Shown: positions 1-5,792 of the stretch, one piece after another
How the letters are laid out: the number at the start of each line of letters is the position of its first letter
Numbering within the stretch: the first letter of the stretch is position 1
Assembly: GCA_913054565.1 (NCBI GenBank)
Contig: CAJXHW010000100.1
Coordinates: 1 to 6,662 of the forward strand
Length of the DNA: 6,662 nt
Direction of reading: 5' to 3'
From: an uncultured Kordia sp.
GTDB lineage: Bacteria > Bacteroidota > Bacteroidia > Flavobacteriales > Flavobacteriaceae
Notes under the pieces: model-generated
What the model saw: only the letters and a program-made list of their open reading frames with translations
What the model was told of the DNA's origin: nothing
The model's database searches: none
Program-made: the position numbers and the translations under genes

Positions 1-55
1 TAGGAAGTCTATTTCTCAAATTATTGATCAAAGAATTTAGTATCTTTTCATTCTC

Positions 56-85
56 TAAACAGAACTGCGTTTAGCGCTCTGTTTA
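56..85. other. Hairpin upstream of the first GNAT gene
   Basis: TAAACAGA (56-63) is the exact reverse complement of TCTGTTTA (78-85). Inside it GCG (67-69) can pair with CGC (75-77), leaving a 5-base loop and a 3-base bulge on the left. No U-tract follows, so it is a poor classical terminator. It could still end an upstream transcript, since a short open frame reaches a TAG at 38-40, or it could be the remnant of an intergenic repeat. The pairing is seen directly; the role is unknown. Confidence 0.45.
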
Positions 86-108
86 TGTAATTCTGAAGAA
101 AAAACTGA

Positions 109-687
109 ATGATATTACCTAAATATAGTACACAAAGATTAACTCTGAAAGCGGTAAGTCTATCAGACGTGCCTTCATACACTAAACATTTTGTGGATTA
201 CGAAATAATTAGGAAACTTTCAAGAACAGCACCTTGGCCTTATCCAGAAAATGGAGTAGAAGAATATTTAGAAAATGTAATACTGCCTAACCAAGGAAGA
301 GACAGATGGACTTGGGGAATTTTTTTACATAGTCAACCTGAAAGTTTAATTGGTTGCGTCGATTTATGGTTAAATGGTAATCCAGAAAATAGAGGGTTTT
401 GGCTAGGAAGAAAGTTTTGGAACAAAGGAATAATGACCGAAGCTGTTTATCCTGTTATCGACTTTGCATTTAATACTATTGGGTTCAAGAATTTAATTTT
501 TTCAAATGCAGCTGGCAACATCGGTTCAAGAAAAATAAAAGAGAAAACTGGATGCGAATTAATCGATATTAGACAAGCTGAATTTGTTGACCCTATTTTT
601 ACAGAACAGGAAATATGGAAGCTAACCCTTGAAAAATGGAATAAGCACAAATTATCAAACCCAATTAAATATGTAGAATTTGATTAA
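109..687 (+). CDS. GNAT-family N-acetyltransferase (RimJ/RimL-like)
   Basis: This 192-residue protein is a likely acetyl-CoA-dependent N-acetyltransferase of the RimJ/RimL branch, acting in the cytoplasm. The N-terminal pattern S-T-x-R-L-T-L-K-A (about 7-15) is the usual opening of this branch. The acetyl-CoA-binding core is visible as R-G-F-W-L-G-R-K-F-W-N-K-G-I-M-T-E-A (95-112), where N-K-G-I-M-T replaces the common G-K-G-Y-A-T. The later N-I-G-S-R-K-I-K-E-K-T-G (137-148) is the conserved helix where members read N-x-x-S-x-x-x-x-E-K-x-G. Length is normal for the family and the ATG at 109 gives a complete domain. The substrate cannot be read from sequence; ribosomal-protein, antibiotic or small-amine acetylation are all possible. 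It stands alone: a hairpin lies upstream, and a large structured element starts a few bases after its stop. Confidence 0.87.
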   Translation: MILPKYSTQRLTLKAVSLSDVPSYTKHFVDYEIIRKLSRTAPWPYPENGVEEYLENVILPNQGRDRWTWGIFLHSQPESLIGCVDLWLNGNPENRGFWLGRKFWNKGIMTEAVYPVIDFAFNTIGFKNLIFSNAAGNIGSRKIKEKTGCELIDIRQAEFVDPIFTEQEIWKLTLEKWNKHKLSNPIKYVEFD

Positions 688-690
688 ACT

Positions 691-884
691 ACACACAACA
701 ATGTGTAACCACAATTACGGCGGATTCAACTATGCTTCGACAAGCTCAGCACAGGCTAGAATCCACTCGGAATTGCAAAGGTCTGTGCTTAATCGAAAAA
801 CACTAACTTTAAAACGGCTGATTTCTAAGATTGAAAATCCCTGCGAATTTTCCACGCCGAAATCATAGCCGAGAACGTTGTTAG
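691..884 (+). repeat. Structured intergenic element 1 (attC-like interrupted palindrome with nested hairpins)
   Basis: The left arm AACAATGT (697-704) pairs with ACGTTGTT (875-882) through seven Watson-Crick pairs and one G-T wobble. Further in, CGGCG (718-722) pairs exactly with CGCCG (855-859), so the outer stem is interrupted by unpaired bases. Three smaller hairpins lie inside: GCTT-cgac-AAGC (734-745); AGCACAG (748-754) with CTGTGCT (783-789); and GAAAAT (833-838) with ATTTTC (847-852). The last one reads TGAAAATCCCTGCGAATTTTC-like and recurs in the elements near 4016-4036 and 5866-5887. The stretch around TTCGACAAGCTCAGC resembles a widespread bacterial intergenic repeat word, recalled from memory and not searched. 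The element fills the gap between two genes and overlaps the apparent start of the next. The pairing is seen; a recombination-site role is inferred. Confidence 0.6.
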
Positions 885-1501
885 TCATAAAAAAATCACT
901 TTTGACAAAAGAAAAATACATTTCAGATTTAAAATTAAAGTTTGAGAGTTACGCTCAAATTTCTGTGAAATCTTGGTCGTTAATTGAATCAATAATCAAG
1001 TTTCAAGAGTTAGAAAAAGATGAAATATTGCTAAGAAACGGGCAAATTGCAAAAAATATCCATTTTGTTTGCAAGGGAGCTTTAAGGGCATATGTAACAG
1101 ATTATGACGGAAATATTTATAATAAAAATATTTTCCTTGAGACTGATTTTGCTGGATCTACCGTTTCATACCTTCTAAGTACGCCGTCAAATTTTACCCT
1201 GCAAGCATTAGAAAACACTATTCTGATTAGTCTTAATTATAAAAAATACAGACAATTTATTGACGACAACATTGACCTAAAGAATTTCTATATTGCTTAT
1301 TTGGAAAATAATTGGGTAATAGAAAAGGAACAGAGAGAAGTTTCCCTTGTTATGGAGAATGCAACTGATAGATATTTAAAATTACTTTCAAAACATTCCA
1401 ATATTGACCAGAGAATACAACAATTACATCTTGCATCACATCTTGGCATAACTCCAACCCAACTAAGCAGAATTCGTAAAGATTTGAAAAAAAAGCATTG
1501 A
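878..1501 (+). CDS. Crp/Fnr-family transcriptional regulator
   Basis: This protein of up to 207 residues has a cyclic-nucleotide-binding-like beta-barrel followed by a DNA-binding helix-turn-helix. The barrel is recognisable from E-I-L-L-R-N-G-Q (49-56), I-H-F-V-C-K-G-A-L-R-A-Y (61-72) and the long stretch to about 125. A dimerisation helix follows. The C-terminal helix-turn-helix is Q-Q-L-H-L-A-S-H-L-G-I-T-P-T-Q-L-S-R-I-R-K-D-L (181-203). I do not see the arginine-serine cAMP pocket of true CAP, which is usual for Bacteroidota members with unknown ligands. No ATG lies in frame near the N-terminus. The frame opens with TTG at 878, inside the right arm of element 1, and a second TTG at 902 (residue 9) gives a start M-T-K-E-K-Y nearer to typical family length. 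The gene precedes the nitroreductase operon by 71 bases and may control it. Confidence 0.86.
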   Translation: MLVIKKSLLTKEKYISDLKLKFESYAQISVKSWSLIESIIKFQELEKDEILLRNGQIAKNIHFVCKGALRAYVTDYDGNIYNKNIFLETDFAGSTVSYLLSTPSNFTLQALENTILISLNYKKYRQFIDDNIDLKNFYIAYLENNWVIEKEQREVSLVMENATDRYLKLLSKHSNIDQRIQQLHLASHLGITPTQLSRIRKDLKKKH

Positions 1502-1538
1502 ATCAACATATGTAAATGCCGGAGACCATTCCTTCCAA

Positions 1539-1546
1539 TACTTTTG
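1539..1546 (+). promoter_or_regulatory. Candidate Bacteroidota -7 promoter element for the nitroreductase operon
   Basis: TACTTTTG at 1539-1546 fits the Bacteroidota -7 consensus TAnnTTTG exactly and lies 26 bases before the ATG at 1573, leaving room for a short leader. I found no good TTG/TTTG -33 element at the expected 19-23 base spacing, which may mean the promoter needs an activator. The adjacent Crp-like regulator would be a natural candidate, but no operator palindrome is obvious in the 71-base gap. Confidence 0.4.
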
Positions 1547-1572
1547 TCTTATAATTTTAAAACAAGAGTATT

Positions 1573-2202
1573 ATGAACTATATCGAAAACTTAAAATGGC
1601 GTTACGCAACTAAAAAATTTGATTCTTCAAAAAAGATTTCAACTGAAGATTTAGAAAAATTAAAAGAAGCTATTCAATTATCAGTGTCATCTTACGGATT
1701 GCAATTGTATAAAGTTATAATTGTAGAAAATGCTGCTTTAAGAGAAAAATTGAAACCTGCTTCTTGGGGACAAGATCAAATAACGGAAGCCTCGCACTTA
1801 ATCGTCTTTTGTAATTATACCAATGTAAACGATAAACATGTAGACGATTTTCTACATATGACTGCCAAATCACAGGGTATAGAAGTGAGAAATTTGAGTG
1901 GATATGGTGACTTTATGAAAAGTAAAATTAAGGAAATGACAACATCCGATTCATTTCATTGGACCTCTAGACAAACATATTTAGCTCTGGGAAATTTAGT
2001 TAGTGCATGTGCAGAATTAAAAATTGATTCATGTCCTATGGAGGGTTTTGAACCGGAAAAGTATAATGAGATATTAGGCCTTTCTAAACAAGGATTAAAT
2101 GCAGCAGTAATTGCAACTATTGGTTATCGTTCTATTGAGGACCATACCCAAAATCGTCCTAAGGTGAGAAAATCTATGAATGAGTTATTTGAAGTATTAT
2201 GA
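1573..2202 (+). CDS. NfsB-like NAD(P)H-dependent nitroreductase (FMN flavoprotein)
   Basis: This 209-residue protein matches the oxygen-insensitive nitroreductase NfsB subgroup in length and layout. These cytoplasmic dimeric FMN enzymes use NAD(P)H to reduce nitroaromatics, quinones or related electrophiles. R-Y-A-T-K-K-F-D (10-17) is the N-terminal FMN-phosphate-binding segment, corresponding to the R-x-x-x-K/T-K-x-F-D motif of the family. S-V-S-S-Y-G-L-Q (37-44) fills the position of the second FMN loop, but the usual P-S-S-x-N-x-Q is altered to S-S-Y-G-L-Q. The dimer-core helix Q-T-Y-L-A-L-G-N-L-V-S-A-C-A-E-L (134-149) and C-P-M-E-G-F (154-159) are strongly NfsB-like. I-G-Y-R-S-x-E-D (183-190) with a following R-P-K-x-R (195-199) is the usual C-terminal FMN-contacting region. 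It begins an operon and its stop overlaps the next start by ATGA. The physiological substrate is unknown. Confidence 0.9.
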   Translation: MNYIENLKWRYATKKFDSSKKISTEDLEKLKEAIQLSVSSYGLQLYKVIIVENAALREKLKPASWGQDQITEASHLIVFCNYTNVNDKHVDDFLHMTAKSQGIEVRNLSGYGDFMKSKIKEMTTSDSFHWTSRQTYLALGNLVSACAELKIDSCPMEGFEPEKYNEILGLSKQGLNAAVIATIGYRSIEDHTQNRPKVRKSMNELFEVL

Positions 2203-2648
2203 ATCAAATTTCATTATCACTATTAGCAATATTAGGAGGAGTCTTTTTAGCCGCACAAGGTGGACTAAACTCTAATTTAGGGGTACTACTAAAAAACCCT
2301 TTGTTAGCATCAGTAGTTGCTTTTTTAAGCAGTACTATTTTTGCAATGGCTTTTGTATTAATTAGTGTAAAGAGTTCTCCGAAATGGGTAGATATTAAAC
2401 AAATACCTGTTTATTTATGGTTCACTGGAGGATTATTTAGTGTATTAGGAATTAGTTTATACTATTATACCATTCCAAAACTGGGTATATCAACAATGAT
2501 CTCATTAGGATTATTCGGACAAATAGCATTCTCTGTAATCGCTGGTCATTTTGGATGGTTAAACCTACCTATGGAACCAATAACTTTTAAAAGAGGTATA
2601 GGCCTTATAATCATGGTTTCGGGAATTATTTTAATAAATATAAAATGA
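2199..2648 (+). CDS. YdcZ/DUF606-family small membrane protein (DMT superfamily-like)
   Basis: This 149-residue, very hydrophobic protein has about five predicted membrane segments: roughly residues 5-27, 34-57, 70-90, 97-117 and 131-147. The N-terminal G-G-V-F-L-A-A-Q-G-G-L-N-S-N-L-G (13-28) is the characteristic first helix of the YdcZ family, in which a glutamine and an asparagine follow a glycine pair. G-H-F-G-W-L-N-L-P (116-124) matches the loop before the last helix. Length equals that of E. coli YdcZ as I recall it. Such half-size proteins are thought to work as dimers like small drug/metabolite transporters, but substrates are largely unknown. Its ATG at 2199 overlaps the nitroreductase stop, and its own stop overlaps the next start, which indicates translational coupling. 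In this setting export of a toxic or modified compound is plausible but unproven. Confidence 0.85.
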   Translation: MNQISLSLLAILGGVFLAAQGGLNSNLGVLLKNPLLASVVAFLSSTIFAMAFVLISVKSSPKWVDIKQIPVYLWFTGGLFSVLGISLYYYTIPKLGISTMISLGLFGQIAFSVIAGHFGWLNLPMEPITFKRGIGLIIMVSGIILINIK

Positions 2649-3391
2649 AAGAAACAACAGACTTAATAAATGCTAATATAAAAAATCTAACTTCTCTTTG
2701 GAAAACTGTCGGAATCTCCTTTGACTCTTACTCCAAAACACCATATTTTGAATATGCTGAAATTAAAGATTCTGAATGGCCTAATAAGTTATGGCTACAT
2801 CAAAATATAACTCAAGACACCATTAGATTCATAAAAGAAAAATTAGCGACCGCAACCTCAAATATCACCATGCCAATTTGGAATATCTATAATAAGAATG
2901 AGGACAATATTTTAAAATCTAACGGATTCAACCTAACATTTGAACAAATTGGTATGTCCTTAAAACTTGACAAACCTTTTGACATTAAAAATGATGTGAA
3001 AATTCAACTTGTTACAAACAGCAATGAAGCCAAACTCTGGTCAGAGTTATTTATAAAATCATTTGGATACAAAACAAGTTCTGAGACAATCAATAAAACA
3101 CTTAATAAGGTTAATTATTATATAGCATATAATGATGGAGTAGCTGTAGGAACAGCTATTTCGCATAAAACTAATAATGTTATAGGTATTCATTCTGTTG
3201 GTATACCACCTGAAATGAGAAGAAAGGGATATGCCGAGCAAATTATGAAGTTACTAATAAATATGGCTGTTGAAGACCGAAATGAATATATGACATTACA
3301 AGCATCCAATATGGGAAAAAACCTATACTTAAAACTAGGGTTTGAAGAACAATTCGTGATAAAAAATTACACCTTACAACAACGTACATAA
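2645..3391 (+). CDS. GNAT-family N-acetyltransferase, third gene of the coupled operon
   Basis: This 248-residue protein has its GNAT domain in the C-terminal half. I-G-I-H-S-V-G-I-P-P-E-M-R-R-K-G-Y-A-E-Q-I (180-200) is motif A: a beta-strand followed by the acetyl-CoA pyrophosphate loop R-R-K-G-Y-A (192-197). M-G-K-N-L-Y-L-K-L-G-F-E-E (223-235) is the canonical late helix and strand, with tyrosine and glycine in the expected places. The N-terminal 110 residues are only loosely GNAT-like and may be a degenerate second GNAT fold, as in other two-lobed members, or a substrate-recognition part. It bears no close resemblance to the first acetyltransferase in the window. The start ATG at 2645 overlaps the YdcZ-like stop. 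The last codons (3376-3391) coincide with a sequence resembling the left arm of element 2. The substrate is unknown; toxin or antibiotic acetylation would fit the operon. Confidence 0.86.
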   Translation: MKETTDLINANIKNLTSLWKTVGISFDSYSKTPYFEYAEIKDSEWPNKLWLHQNITQDTIRFIKEKLATATSNITMPIWNIYNKNEDNILKSNGFNLTFEQIGMSLKLDKPFDIKNDVKIQLVTNSNEAKLWSELFIKSFGYKTSSETINKTLNKVNYYIAYNDGVAVGTAISHKTNNVIGIHSVGIPPEMRRKGYAEQIMKLLINMAVEDRNEYMTLQASNMGKNLYLKLGFEEQFVIKNYTLQQRT

Positions 3392-3418
3392 ATAAAATTA
3401 AAAAGACAGGTAAATAAT

Positions 3419-3937
3419 ATGAGAAAATTAACAAGATCATTATACCCTTTAATTGTTTTATTTTTAACAATTACTTTTTTCAGTTGCTCATCGGACGATG
3501 ACAATAATTTAGAGCAAAATGAGTACTCCAATAGAATTGATTTTGATGGTCAAACATATCAAATAAATGGTGGTAATTTTGAAGACGGGGGCAACTATGA
3601 GTACTCTATGGCATTATTTCCAATAGGTATTACCTTTAATGATACTAACAATGTTATTAATGGAGGTGATTGGTTTTTAGAAATTGAACTTATAACGGAC
3701 GACAATACGATAGAGGGAACATATAGATGTGGAGAGAATGTATTTGGATATTTTATAAGTAATGCTCAATTTGTAGATGATGAACTTCAACCGGGTAAAA
3801 TTGTACACGAAGTAAACCAAAACGGAACATTGAAAATAAACAAATTAGGAAGTAAATATGAATTCATTTACAATGCTTTTGACGATAGAGGAGTTGCTTT
3901 TAATGTCCATTATGAAGGTACTCTAACATCATTGTAA
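3419..3937 (+). CDS. Small flavobacterial lipoprotein of unknown function
   Basis: This 172-residue protein starts with a lipoprotein signal peptide: basic M-R-K-L-T-R, a hydrophobic core (8-20) and lipobox T-F-F-S-C with the lipidated cysteine at 23. The mature protein begins C-S-S-D-D-D. Acidic residues right after the cysteine resemble the Bacteroidota lipoprotein export signal, which sends such proteins to the outer face of the outer membrane. The rest looks like a small beta-rich domain. F-D-G-Q-T-Y-Q-I-N-G-G near 42-52 and a C-terminal G-T-L-K-I-N-K-L-G-S-K-Y-E-F followed by H-Y-E-G-T-L resemble many uncharacterised flavobacterial lipoproteins. I do not recognise a named family. It sits 27 bases after the acetyltransferase, so it may be read from the same transcript, though it shows no functional tie to the operon. 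Confidence 0.72.
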   Translation: MRKLTRSLYPLIVLFLTITFFSCSSDDDNNLEQNEYSNRIDFDGQTYQINGGNFEDGGNYEYSMALFPIGITFNDTNNVINGGDWFLEIELITDDNTIEGTYRCGENVFGYFISNAQFVDDELQPGKIVHEVNQNGTLKINKLGSKYEFIYNAFDDRGVAFNVHYEGTLTSL

Positions 3938-3972
3938 TTATTAACTTGGCATAATTCAAAGCAAACATAAAC

Positions 3973-4103
3973 ACAACACCGTGTATAATTCATTGCTCTA
4001 GATAGCGCTAATCTTGAAAATTCCTTCGAAATTTTCTCGCGTTCGTTTTTGTTTACTAAATTAGTTGCTCAAACACGCAACTAACCATACACAATCAGGT
4101 TGT
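3973..4103 (+). repeat. Structured intergenic element 2 (attC-like interrupted palindrome)
   Basis: Three nested stem blocks pair across about 130 bases: ACAAC (3973-3977) with GTTGT (4099-4103), GTGTAT (3981-3986) with ATACAC (4087-4092), and TTGC (3993-3996) with GCAA (4077-4080). They are separated by asymmetric unpaired stretches (3 bases on the left against 6 on the right in the outer loop). Such asymmetry is also a feature of integron attC sites. In the centre GAAAATT (4016-4022) pairs perfectly with AATTTTC (4030-4036); this hairpin is shared with elements 1 and 3. It lies between the lipoprotein stop and the first DUF6090 gene, which starts 24 bases after its right end. This is the cleanest copy in the window. 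The structure is seen directly; the function is inferred. Confidence 0.65.
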
Positions 4104-4127
4104 AGCACATTACAAGAAGCCTAAACA

Positions 4128-4949
4128 ATGATAAAATTCTTTAGAAAAATTCGCCAAAATTTGCTGATGGAAAATAAAACTGGAAAGTATTTTAAATATG
4201 CAATTGGAGAAATTATACTTGTTGTTATTGGAATATTAATTGCGCTTCAAATTAATAATTGGAATGAGAACAGAGTAAATCAAAAAAAAATAAAAAACTA
4301 TGTCGTAAATCTTATTCAAGATTTAAAAAATGATACTTTACAAACTCACAGAAGAATAAGAGGAATAAAATATCAAATTAACTACATAGATTCTACTGCA
4401 AATTACTTTAGAAAAAAAAAGATCACAGCTATATCCAATATAGATGCTATCTATGAATTAAATTTTAATTATGGCTACAAACCACTAACATGGTTTGATG
4501 CTACTATAGAAGAAATTAAAAATTCTGGGAGTTTAAATTTAATAAAGAATGATTCTTTAAGGGAAAAAATTATCTCTTATTATTCTTTTACAAATCATCT
4601 AAATCAGGACTATATAGAAGACTCTAATTTAGCAAGTACTTTAGATAATCTTCAAGCAAAAATAATTAATATTAACTATCCAAATATCAAAGCATTTAAA
4701 GATTCTATTAGATCTTATTACAGAAAACCTAAAAGTGCTTGGTTGCAATCTTATACTTATAAAAAAGCCAAAGACTTAGATTTAAAAATGCTAACTAAAG
4801 ATATTAATGATTTTCATATTTTAGTAAACAACTTATTAAGCTACAAAGATCAATTAAAAACAAGATCAAATGGAGAATTTCCTAAGTTGATAAAAGAAGC
4901 TAAAGAAATTATTGATATGATAGAAAAAGAATATTTAGTTAAAGAATAA
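4128..4949 (+). CDS. DUF6090-family single-pass membrane protein, copy A
   Basis: This 273-residue protein opens with M-I-K-F-F-R-K-I-R-Q-N, the signature of the Bacteroidota DUF6090 family. After this basic cytoplasmic tip comes one membrane segment (about 25-42, A-I-G-E-I-I-L-V-V-I-G-I-L-I-A-L-Q-I), then N-N-W-N-E at 43-47. The remaining 225 residues are charged, helical and probably periplasmic. They include the second family hallmark E-I-K-N-S-G-S-L-N-L-I-K-N-D-S-L (129-144), leading into a helix with S-Y-Y. No catalytic motif is visible. The function of the family is unknown; members often occur in tandem sets, as here. The ATG at 4128 is supported by alignment of the first 50 residues with the next gene, which lies only 3 bases after the stop. 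Confidence 0.82.
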   Translation: MIKFFRKIRQNLLMENKTGKYFKYAIGEIILVVIGILIALQINNWNENRVNQKKIKNYVVNLIQDLKNDTLQTHRRIRGIKYQINYIDSTANYFRKKKITAISNIDAIYELNFNYGYKPLTWFDATIEEIKNSGSLNLIKNDSLREKIISYYSFTNHLNQDYIEDSNLASTLDNLQAKIININYPNIKAFKDSIRSYYRKPKSAWLQSYTYKKAKDLDLKMLTKDINDFHILVNNLLSYKDQLKTRSNGEFPKLIKEAKEIIDMIEKEYLVKE

Positions 4950-4952
4950 CTT

Positions 4953-5687
4953 ATGATTAAATTCTTCCGAAAAATTCGCCAAAATATGATCAAAGAAAAT
5001 AAAGTCAGTAAATATTTTATTTATGCAATAGGTGAAATTGTTCTTGTTGTTATTGGTATTTTAATTGCGCTTCAAATTAATAATTGGAATGAACAACGAA
5101 AAAGCAATCAGTTATCTAAAGAGTTTCATCAAAAGCTCGCTGACGAATTAGACGGAGTTATTATAAGATTTAAAGGGGATGCCAATAGAGCGGCAGAACT
5201 AGTCAATTATATAGGAAAAACAGTTATCATTTTGAAAAAAGGGCACCTTACCAAGAAAGGAAAGGATACTTTGGATTTTACATTAAGAAATTTCTTCCAG
5301 TTTGTTCGAATAGAAGGAAAACTTAAAACTTTTCAAGAATTGGAAAGTACTGGGCAATTAGGGTTAATATATAACAAAGAACTAAAATTTAAAACCCTAG
5401 AATACTTATCTCTATTCGAGGCGGTTAGTAAAATGTATGATCAAATGGCTAGTCAGGTTAATGAAACAGAAATAGTTGACAAACACGTGACTTTATTAGT
5501 AGATCCAAATTCTATAAATAGTAAATTAGATTATAATTTTAAGCATTTAGCAGATGATAAATTCTTAATTATCAGATTGGCACGGTTTGGTTTTTTCTGG
5601 CAAACTAAACAGTTTTTTTCCGAGTCTATTTCTGAATCTTCAAAAAAATTAAAAGAAGCATATATCGCTGAAATAAATGAAAAATAA
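4953..5687 (+). CDS. DUF6090-family single-pass membrane protein, copy B
   Basis: This 244-residue paralogue of the preceding gene starts 3 bases after it, so the two are very likely cotranscribed. The N-terminal 47 residues are nearly the same, including the basic tip, membrane segment and N-N-W-N-E. Thirty-two bases are identical between 4236-4267 and 5061-5092. After residue 50 the sequences diverge widely, yet the second hallmark E-L-E-S-T-G-Q-L-G-L-I-Y-N-K-E-L falls at the same position (129-144), with the glycine at 134 in both. The same fold with a different surface is therefore likely. The predicted topology is a short cytoplasmic tip, one membrane helix and a periplasmic helical domain. 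Function is unknown. The stop codon TAA is part of a 6-base inverted repeat with 5734-5739. Confidence 0.82.
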   Translation: MIKFFRKIRQNMIKENKVSKYFIYAIGEIVLVVIGILIALQINNWNEQRKSNQLSKEFHQKLADELDGVIIRFKGDANRAAELVNYIGKTVIILKKGHLTKKGKDTLDFTLRNFFQFVRIEGKLKTFQELESTGQLGLIYNKELKFKTLEYLSLFEAVSKMYDQMASQVNETEIVDKHVTLLVDPNSINSKLDYNFKHLADDKFLIIRLARFGFFWQTKQFFSESISESSKKLKEAYIAEINEK

Positions 5688-5741
5688 CGAAAACATTCCG
5701 AAGACAGTCAGGAATAGTTAATCATAGTCGAGATCGTTAAC
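5685..5741 (+). repeat. Compact inverted repeat with a right arm homologous to element 1
   Basis: TAACGA (5685-5690), which includes the stop codon of the second DUF6090 gene, pairs perfectly with TCGTTA (5734-5739). Inside it ATTCC (5695-5699) pairs with GGAAT (5711-5715), and GTTAA (5717-5721) could pair alternatively with TTAAC (5737-5741). The right part, AATCATAGTCGAGATCGTT (5720-5738), matches AATCATAGCCGAGAACGTT (861-879, allowing one base of register) in element 1 at all but two positions, and both are soon followed by CATAAA. It could act as a weak terminator (no U-tract follows), a truncated member of the repeat family, or a compact recombination site. Confidence 0.5.
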
Positions 5742-5792
5742 ATAAATCAATCCAAAATCAGATAAAAATGAAAGTTACGGTCGAAAATAACA

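Noticed and set aside
2..40. Possible 3' end of an upstream gene (12 codons then TAG)
   Set aside because: Too short to recognise; another frame stays open to 74, so no choice is justified.
447..650. Minus-strand open frames opposite the first GNAT gene, and likewise at 1297-1509, 3059-3241 and 3243-3470
   Set aside because: Each is antisense to a well-supported gene, and the predicted proteins are cysteine- and serine-rich low-complexity shadows.
680..868. 62-residue + strand open frame and an overlapping minus-strand frame (730-921)
   Set aside because: Both lie across the hairpins of element 1, show no protein-like composition or family motif, and are explained by the repeat.
691..884. 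Canonical integron attC site
   Set aside because: The architecture is similar, but GTTGTTA/GTTGTAG ends do not satisfy the GTTRRRY/RYYYAAC core consensus, so only attC-like is claimed.
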